Source of the DNA: Paracamarosporium sp. OC-R06-R3
Taxonomy: Eukaryota > Ascomycota > Dothideomycetes > Pleosporales > Didymosphaeriaceae
Assembly: GCA_019828545.1 (NCBI GenBank)
Contig: JACVRA010000754.1
Coordinates: forward strand, 1,703-17,939
Direction: 5' to 3'
Length of the DNA stretch: 16,237 nucleotides
Both the position numbers and the translations under genes were made by a program. This document shows positions 10,740 to 16,237 of the stretch, in pieces; within the stretch, counting starts at the first letter, position 1; the number at the start of each line of letters is the position of its first letter. The notes under the pieces were generated by a model. That model did no database searches. It had not been told where the DNA came from and was given only the letters and a program-made list of their open reading frames with translations.

Positions 10740-11160
10740 TTAAGTTAATATTAGTCTTCTAGTCTTGCCCCGTTGTTTCTTACTATAGTATACTACGTTG
10801 TATTTAGTAGGATCCTATAGTAGGTAACCCTAAAGGAGTATTATATATATAGTATACTTTAATATCTATTAAATAGAGTTTTACTTCTCTTTATTACCTT
10901 TAACTTTAGGTTATTTTTAATCTAGCTTCTTGGGGCATCCTCTTTTACTTAAGCAATAAAGGGCAGGAACTTAATAGAAGAGAAATAGTAGTATAAGTAA
11001 AAAAAAAGATTAACTATTTTATACTTAGACCTTAGGCTATAGCTTACGTACTTTGCCTTATTTACTATTATAAGGGCCTAGTTTTTAGTTGTTAACTAGT
11101 ACTAGGCTAGTTAACCTCTTCCCTACAGTAATGCTTATATAAGGTAGAAGTATTTAAGTT
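10740..11160 (-). pseudogene. Possible minus-strand coding remnant
   Basis: Reading the minus strand from about 11,160 down to 10,740, one frame gives ITVGKRLTSLVLVNN, KLGPYNSK, VPALYCLSKRGCPKKLD and DPTKYNVVYYSKKQRGKTRR, broken by TAA and TAG only. The CpA and TpG retained in 10,929-10,972 (CTTGGGGCATCC, GGGCAGG) show milder mutation there. Upstream of about 11,170 the frame fills with stops. The length is about 140 codons. I do not recognise a family and the alternative frames were not fully excluded. Confidence 0.25.
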
Positions 11161-11169
11161 AGACTATTA

Positions 11170-12935
11170 ATAGTACTATATTATTAATTCTAGTATACTT
11201 TTTTTACGTTTATTCCTTTTACTATATATATATTAATATATCTATAGCTATATACTATCTACTGCCTTTTTAAATTTACGCCTAGGAGTAATACCCTTAG
11301 ATATATTATCTTATATAAATGGCTATTTTAGGTATAGAAAGCCCTACTTATAATTAATATACTATTTTATCTCTACCTTATAGCGTGTATTTACTTACCT
11401 CTTCTTCTCCTTTTTTTTTTCTCTAGGCGTCTTAGTTACCTTTATTATAATTTACCCCTTTTACTACCTACCTATAGTACTAAGGGAGACCTGGGTAGAT
11501 AAGAAGAGGCTAAAGAAGATAAAAGGAAGTAGTAACTATAGCTAAAGGCCAATACTAAGGGGGTTAATTTAGGTAACTATATACTAGGTATAAGTATAAG
11601 TAAGGCCTATCTTACCCTCTACCTTTTACCTCTATATATTATAAAGACCCTCTAAAGAGGTAACCTAAAGGAAGGTATTTAATACTTTAATAAATATATA
11701 GAATTAATTAATCTTTACTATATATATAATTAACTTAACTTAGTCTAATTACTATGTATAGTTCTTTCCCTATATATGTCTTAGAATTATTAAAGCTAAC
11801 TATAGTATTAAACTATTATATAATAGCATCTTATAGCCCTATTTTAACTTTTATTTTATAGCCTTTATAAATATACCTACTAGTTGTAATACGACTCCGT
11901 CTTATAAATATTAAATCTTATAATTAAACTTAATATAACTACCTTTATTATTTTAAATAAATATATTACTTTATTTAATATTTAATTCTTAATTTAACTA
12001 TACTCTATTCTTTTCTACCTAGTAAGCTAATTATAGCTTAACTAAAGGGTTAATAAGAATAAGTACCTTAGTTATATTAAAAAAGTTTAAAGTTAAGATA
12101 GATATATATATTATATTTTCCTTTACTAAGGCTTTTAGTATAGTAATATATTTAATACTTAATACCTAACTTTAGCTTTACCTAATAAGGTCTAGTTTAA
12201 AGAAACGCTTAGTTACTTTAGTTTAAAAGGTATAGTAGTACTCTAAGTAAATGTAGAAAATATTAATAGTAGGGTTAAATAGGTAGGTATAAAGAGAAAT
12301 ACTATTTTAATATAGTTATATTATAAAGCCCTATTTATAAATTTATATAACTATAACCCTATAAGCCTTATAGTTAATAAAGAGTAATACTATTTTAAAC
12401 TTAATAGGGTCTAAACGGTTATATTAAAATTTAATAGTAAAGTTTAATTTAATATAGTAAAACTCCTAATAGCCTACTTTAAAAAGTATAAGCGCTAGTA
12501 TTAATCCCTTTAGTAGTACTTAACGCTATATTATACTTTATAACTTAAGAGCTAGTAAAGAGAAGTAAGTAAAGGAGGATATAATAAGAGTTATAATATC
12601 TATACTAGCTACTTTAAATTAATAATAAGGTATAAAGTAAGTACTAGTAGTAGTTAGCTATATATAATATACCTACTTATACCTATTACTTAAAGTGCCT
12701 TTATAAAATATCTATAGGTTTAAAAAGTCTTTATAATATAATATTTATATTATATTATAAGCATTGTTATACTATACTATAGAGGCTTAGATAGATAGAT
12801 AAGGTACAGGGTTTAAATATTATTATTTAAAAGAAAGGGATAAACAATTACCTAATATATATAATATACTTAACGCCAAGAGCCTACTATATATTAGATT
12901 ACAGCGGCACGGGAACCTACTTATTAAATAAATAG
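11170..12935. other. Long stretch without a supportable gene
   Basis: This is heavily mutated DNA. A + frame at about 12,270-12,630 gives fragments such as FINLYNYNPISLIVNKE and VKLLIAYFKKYKR with TAA and TAG interruptions, but the stop density is high and I do not call it. A pyrimidine tract with nine or more T lies near 11,410. A small GC-rich spot with CpA (ACAGCGGCACGGGAACC, 12,901-12,917) escapes the surrounding pattern. No tandem repeat is seen until 12,940. Confidence 0.35.
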
Positions 12936-12939
12936 TAGT

Positions 12940-13072
12940 ATAGTAGTCTATATATTAAATAGATAATAGTATAAAAGCCTATATATTAAATAATAATATA
13001 AAAGCCTATATATTAGACGGTAGTATAAAAATCTTATATATAAAAAAAAATAAAAAAATAAAAAAAAAATAG
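12940..13072. repeat. Imperfect 27-31-bp tandem repeats and an A-rich tract
   Basis: Four diverged copies of a unit centred on AAGCCTATATATTA have matching points at 12,948, 12,979, 13,006 and 13,033, giving spacings of 31, 27 and 27 bases. The fourth copy is worn to ATCTTATATATA. Immediately after, 13,041-13,072 is almost pure A broken by single T. The array may be a minisatellite. The A-rich tract could be slippage or an old poly-A-like tail, and nothing decides between them. Confidence 0.55.
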
Positions 13073-13500
13073 TAGGATTAAGGGTAGGGCAACTTACTAT
13101 AGGTATAAATACTATATAGCCTTAAGTATATTATTATAATAAGTTTTATTTCTATTATAATTATTATAGATTACTATCCTTACTAACTAATAATAATAAA
13201 ATCTTTTTTTATATTATTATAGAAGTGGACTATTGTATAGGCTAATAGTAGTAGTAACTTAACAAAGTATAACTAAATACATTACTTATAATAAGGTATA
13301 GTATAAGGTATATAAAAAATATTATAAAGTATTATATAATATAAAACATTACCATGCCGTTAAAGGATAAATAGAGGTAGGGAAATAAGGTAAATAAAAT
13401 AATAGCTAAAGTATTAAACTTAATTATTACTTTTTTATATTATTTTTTATTCTAATTTAAACCTCGTCTCTATACTTATATTATACTATATAATTATAGA
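13073..13500. other. Stretch without a recognisable gene
   Basis: This is AT-rich, TpA-rich DNA with no frame I can support on either strand. A few CpA and TpG survive near 13,346-13,360 (AACATTACCATGCCG). No tandem repeat or RNA gene is visible. Confidence 0.4.
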
Positions 13501-13526
13501 CTACTTTATACTTTAGTATAAAGTAG
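13501..13526. repeat. Perfect 12-bp inverted repeat with 2-base loop
   Basis: CTACTTTATACT at 13,501-13,512 is followed by TT and then its exact reverse complement AGTATAAAGTAG at 13,515-13,526. A shorter hairpin lies nearby (TTACTTT 13,565-13,571 and AAAGTAA 13,578-13,584). There is no T-run in the usual place and no gene beside it, so I do not call a terminator. Palindromes of this length are uncommon by chance even in AT-rich DNA. Confidence 0.6.
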
Positions 13527-13689
13527 TAATATTTAATATACTAGTAATTTAAAAAGCCTTTATTTTACTTTTACTATAAAGTAATCTACTACTCTATATT
13601 TACGTAAGTATACAATTCTTTTATACCCCTATATTATACTAAGACTTACTTTAACGTAGTTGCCATATATTTTAGTAATATAGTTTAAA

Positions 13690-13990
13690 TAAGTAGACTA
13701 TTCTTGGCATCCCTTTATATAGTGGCCTATATAGTAAGCCTATAACTAAATTATACTATTCTATTTTCTAGACTAGGGTTTAAGTAGCCTATACGGGAGA
13801 ATCGTACTATTAGGACTATTTTAAATAAAAAGGCAAATGCTTTAATATAGGAAATAAGTAGTTAATTAGAAGGCTAATATAAAGCCAAATAAAATAAGAC
13901 GCTTTTAAACTTAGTTATTATTAGGCTTCCCTAGGGCACTTCTCCTAAGCCAAATAAGGCGGAGGCGGTAGGTATAATTAAGGAAATATA
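13690..13990. other. Coding-like patch, strand undecided
   Basis: Both strands have a fairly open frame here. The minus strand reads IPTASALFGLGEVP, LIITKFKSVLFYLALY and IKAFAFLFKIVLIVRFSRIG. The + strand reads PIRENRTIRTILNKKANAL, then KTLLNLVIIRLP and GTSPKPNKAEAVGIIKEI, with TAG and TAA at likely Gln positions. The charged, polar + reading looks more like a soluble protein, but that is only an impression. CpA and TpG are partly retained (GGCGGAGGCGG at 13,959-13,969; GGCAAATGC near 13,833). No family is recognised. Confidence 0.3.
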
Positions 13991-14765
13991 AACTCTTTTT
14001 AAAATAAATACTATATATATTCTATAAGTTAAAGGCTAGATAGCTACGGCGTATTAACTACTCTATAAAAGAACTTTAGTTTTATAGTTATACTTTTAAT
14101 TAATTTTAGTGTACGTAAGCTTTATTTTATAGACTATTAAATAAGTATATAGAATTTATTATAGTATAAATATTTATACCTTTCCTTAAGATATAAACAA
14201 CGGTATTATACTCTACGTATTAAATATAATTAAGAAAATTAATACGTTATCTTAGAGAAAGATAAGTATAACTAATAATTAATATAATAGAATATAAGAG
14301 TATTAGTAATTACCTACTTAAGGAGCTAGGCTAAATTAAGATTATTTAAGGTAACTAAAATAGTCTATATAATAGTAAGGTTATACTTTAGGATTAAAGA
14401 GTACTACTAACGTAAAGAAGAGAACTAATATTATTATAATTTAATATAAAAGAATTTATTAGCTTTATATTTTATAGTTATAATAAAATCTAGTTTAAAT
14501 ACTATACTTCTATTATTATAGAGTAGTAAAGATAACTTAATTAATTTTTATTTTCTTTTCTATAGCTTCTTTTTATCTATACTTACTTATAGTAGTAGTA
14601 GGGGATTATTTATAATAAAAATAAATTTCTTAATAAAATAGTAAAGAGCTAGTTACTTTAAGATATTAATAATACCTTAACTAGTAAATGCCATTACCTA
14701 TAAATAGGGCTTTATACTTTAGTCTTACTCCCTCTATAATACTAATACTACTATAGATTATAAAA
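13991..14765. other. Stretch without a recognisable gene
   Basis: RIP-type DNA with no supportable frame, RNA gene or tandem repeat. Isolated CpG sites remain (near 14,047, 14,200 and 14,410). A pyrimidine-rich segment lies at 14,545-14,580. Confidence 0.4.
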
Positions 14766-14796
14766 ATAGGCCTTAGTAAGGGCAAGGGTATAAAAT
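14766..14796. repeat. 31-bp dispersed direct repeat, copy 1
   Basis: This segment, starting ATAGGCCTTAGTAAGGGCAA, recurs at 15,160-15,190. The two copies differ at five of 31 positions, all transitions, with the second copy always the more AT-rich. One change is GCA to GTA, the classic CpA site. The offset is 394 bases, and the pair brackets the 56-60-bp tandem array. Confidence 0.55.
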
Positions 14797-14824
14797 TAGC
14801 CAATCTAAAAGTAAATAGATAACT

Positions 14825-15080
14825 AAAGTAGTATAAATAAATATAATATAATACTCTTCTTAGCCAGCTTAAAGTTATATTATTAAGGTAGTATAAAACA
14901 TAGTTAAATGCTTTTCTAGTTAACTCTAAGCTATATTATTAAGGTAGTATAAAACGTAGTTAAACGCTCTTTCTAGCCAGCTTAAAGCTATATTATTAAG
15001 GTAGTATAGAACGTAGCCAAATACTCTTTTAATTAACTTAAAGCTTAATTATAAAAGTAGTATAAATAGATATAATACTA
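14825..15080. repeat. 56-60-bp subtelomeric tandem repeat, about five copies
   Basis: A unit containing AAGGTAGTATAAAACGTAG is repeated with matching points at 14,825, 14,885, 14,941, 14,998 and 15,054, giving spacings of 60, 56, 57 and 56 bases. The three middle copies are close to each other and also share AGCTATATTATT before the marker and TAGCCAGCTTAAAG or its worn form between markers. The first and last copies are degenerate. Differences among the three good copies are mostly C/T and G/A. It is a subtelomeric minisatellite; no coding role is seen. Confidence 0.75.
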
Positions 15081-15159
15081 CCCTTAAGCTTAAATAAACC
15101 CTTATAAGAAACTTAAGGCCTTTAAATCTACTATACTAATATTATTATAAATAATAAGA

Positions 15160-15190
15160 ATAGGTCTTAGTAAGAGTAAAGATATAAAAT
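15160..15190. repeat. 31-bp dispersed direct repeat, copy 2
   Basis: This is the more mutated partner of 14,766-14,796. At all five differing positions it carries T or A where the other copy has C or G. It lies between the 56-60-bp and the 42-bp arrays. Confidence 0.55.
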
Positions 15191-15302
15191 CCTTTTTTAA
15201 TCTTTAGGTATATAGTAGCTATAATCCTAAAACGTAATCTAGCTATACTTTTTAACTAATATAAAGCCTAATTATTAATATAGTATAAAGCCTAGCCAAG
15301 TT

Positions 15303-15358
15303 AAGGTATTAATTAACTTAATACTAGATTTTAATAATAGGCTTAAGCTAATTAATCC
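15303..15358. repeat. 42-bp repeat, separate full and partial copy
   Basis: A complete 42-base unit (15,303-15,344) of the same family as the main array is followed by a 14-base partial unit (15,345-15,358). A 91-base spacer (15,359-15,449) separates this from the main array. The unit is in the same orientation. Confidence 0.7.
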
Positions 15359-15449
15359 TTCCCCTTTAATTTCTAGACCCTCTTTTATCTCTATTGCTTA
15401 TAATTGGCGTAAATAATTTACTTAATTATATATAATAGAAAGCTCTATT

Positions 15450-15688
15450 AAGGTACTAATTAACCTAATACTAAATTCTAATAATAGGCCTAAGGCGCCA
15501 ATTAACCTAACGCTAGATTCTAATAATAGGCTTAAGATGCCAATTAACCTAATACTAAATTTTAATAATAGGCCTAAGGTACTAATTAACCTAACGTTAA
15601 ATTCTAATAATAGGCCTAAGGTGCTAATTAACCTAATACTAAATTTTAATAATAGGCTTAAGGTATTAATTAACTTAATATTAAATTC
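15450..15688. repeat. 42-bp tandem array, five full copies plus one partial
   Basis: Units start at 15,450, 15,492, 15,534, 15,576, 15,618 and 15,660, exactly 42 bases apart. The last is cut at 29 bases. Each contains AATTAACCTAA and ends TAATAATAGGCCT or the T variant. All differences I see between full copies are transitions. The copy at 15,492 is the most GC-rich (AAGGCGCCAATTAACC) and the final partial copy the most AT-rich. The regular period and absence of indels mark a tandem subtelomeric repeat later worn by C-to-T and G-to-A change. Stops occur in the frames, so it is not coding. Confidence 0.85.
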
Positions 15689-15699
15689 CCTTTAACCTT

Positions 15700-16206
15700 T
15701 AATATCTTTACTTAATTTAGTCTAGTTTTTTTAGTATATAATTTATTATAAAGTATTTATAGCCAAAAGGTATCTACTTCTTAAGAGACAGTAGTATCTT
15801 AACAGCCTATAGGTAAACTAAAAGTATAAAAAAAAAAGAATTAAATTTAATATAAAATAGATTACCTTTACTAAATAGGCCCTATACTATAACTAGATAA
15901 CCTAGTTAAGGTATAGAACTAAGATAAATTTAAAATTTAAACTTAAGATCTTTAAAATTCTTTTATATTTTTTATAAGATATTTTATTTCTTACTATATT
16001 AGTAATTTACCTTTTTAAGGGTTATATAAACTTTAGTAAATATATAATATAAAGACTAAAGTAGTATAATAGTCTATTAAAAATCTTTCTAGTCTTAGTA
16101 ATTATATAAAGGAGTATAAGAAAATAAATTATTAAATTTAATAATATAAATAAGATAGAATTACTTAGCCACTTATTTACTTTTTAATAAAGTATAAACT
16201 ATTAAC
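15700..16206. other. Telomere-proximal spacer without genes
   Basis: About 500 bases of AT-rich DNA lie between the last tandem array and the telomere, with no gene or repeat array. An 18-base perfect palindrome lies at 16,128-16,145 (ATTATTAAATTTAATAAT), of little weight in such AT-rich sequence. CpA and TpG are almost absent over most of it, so RIP-type change runs to within a few dozen bases of the telomere. Confidence 0.5.
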
Positions 16207-16237
16207 TTAGGGTTAGGGTTAGGGTTAGGGTTAGGGT
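16207..16237 (+). repeat. Telomere, five TTAGGG repeats
   Basis: Five perfect TTAGGG units run from 16,207 to 16,236, followed by one T at the window edge. The G-rich strand runs 5' to 3' outwards, as expected at the right end of a chromosome. TTAGGG is the telomere repeat of most filamentous ascomycetes and also of vertebrates; the RIP-like background favours the fungus. The tract is short, probably because assembly or the window stops there. An interstitial tract cannot be fully excluded without the sequence beyond. Confidence 0.93.

Larger units (their letters stand above)
1..16206. other. RIP-mutated subtelomeric AT-rich block
   Basis: Nearly the whole window is dominated by TpA, with CpA and TpG almost absent on both strands while CpG persists. 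For example, the 60 bases 15,901-15,960 contain no CpA and no TpG, and the same holds for 3,001-3,060. This is the known product of repeat-induced point mutation in Pezizomycotina, which deaminates C in CpA of duplicated DNA. It also explains the scarcity of ATG, TGG, CAN and TGN codons and the flood of TAA and TAG, while TGA is rare. The exception is about 9,250-10,100: 9,721-9,780 alone keeps three CpA and six TpG. The pattern is seen directly; RIP as the cause is inferred. Confidence 0.88.

Noticed and set aside
13041..13072. Poly-A tail of a LINE-type retroelement
   Set aside because: No reverse transcriptase remnant or target-site duplication is visible beside it; slippage is enough.
15450..15688. 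AATTAACCTAA in the 42-bp repeat as a worn inverted telomere repeat (CCCTAA)
   Set aside because: It occurs once per 42-base unit rather than as six-base tandem copies, and CCCTAA has no CpA for RIP to act on.
1..16237. tRNA, rRNA, CRISPR arrays or bacterial-type operons
   Set aside because: No cloverleaf, conserved rRNA segment, regularly spaced palindromic repeat with unique spacers or ribosome binding site pattern was seen; the telomere and RIP pattern indicate a fungal chromosome end.

Overview
The window looks like the right-hand end of a chromosome from a filamentous ascomycete (Pezizomycotina). It ends in five TTAGGG telomere repeats. Almost all the DNA before them carries the mark of repeat-induced point mutation (RIP): very AT-rich, saturated with TpA, nearly free of CpA and TpG, with CpG still present. 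No intact gene is visible. In-frame stops are almost all TAA or TAG, which is what C-to-T change at CpA on either strand gives from CAA, CAG and TGG codons. I cannot name the species.

Left part (1 to about 8,640). After a palindrome-rich stretch (71-159) and about 550 bases without a gene, a very large dead gene runs on the + strand from about 710 to 5,060. One reading frame stays coherent for more than 4 kb despite over 100 stops. The residue order recalls a large uncharacterised protein family I know from Pezizomycotina genomes (from memory, not searched). A pair of about 110-bp direct repeats offset by exactly 174 bp follows (5,748-6,046). Weaker coding remnants in the same + frame lie at about 6,050-7,770 and 7,910-8,620.

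Middle (about 8,790 to 10,130). This is the least mutated patch, with many CpA and TpG left. It holds a decayed minus-strand gene read in two frames that meet near 9,450, suggesting an intron or a frameshift. The only long stop-free frame in the window (8,933-9,130, +) is antisense to it and opens with TTG, so I treat it as a shadow.

Right part (10,130 to the telomere). This is mostly featureless RIP-type DNA with possible remnants near 10,740-11,160 and 13,690-13,990. Short tandem repeats appear towards the end: 27-31-bp units (12,940-13,035), 56-60-bp units (14,825-15,080) and 42-bp units (15,303-15,358 and 15,450-15,688). The 42-bp copies differ only by transitions. About 500 bases without repeats separate the last array from the telomere.

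The window reads as a subtelomeric graveyard of duplicated genes and repeats silenced by RIP. Nothing here is likely to be expressed as protein, but the two main pseudogenes keep enough sequence for their families to be identified.
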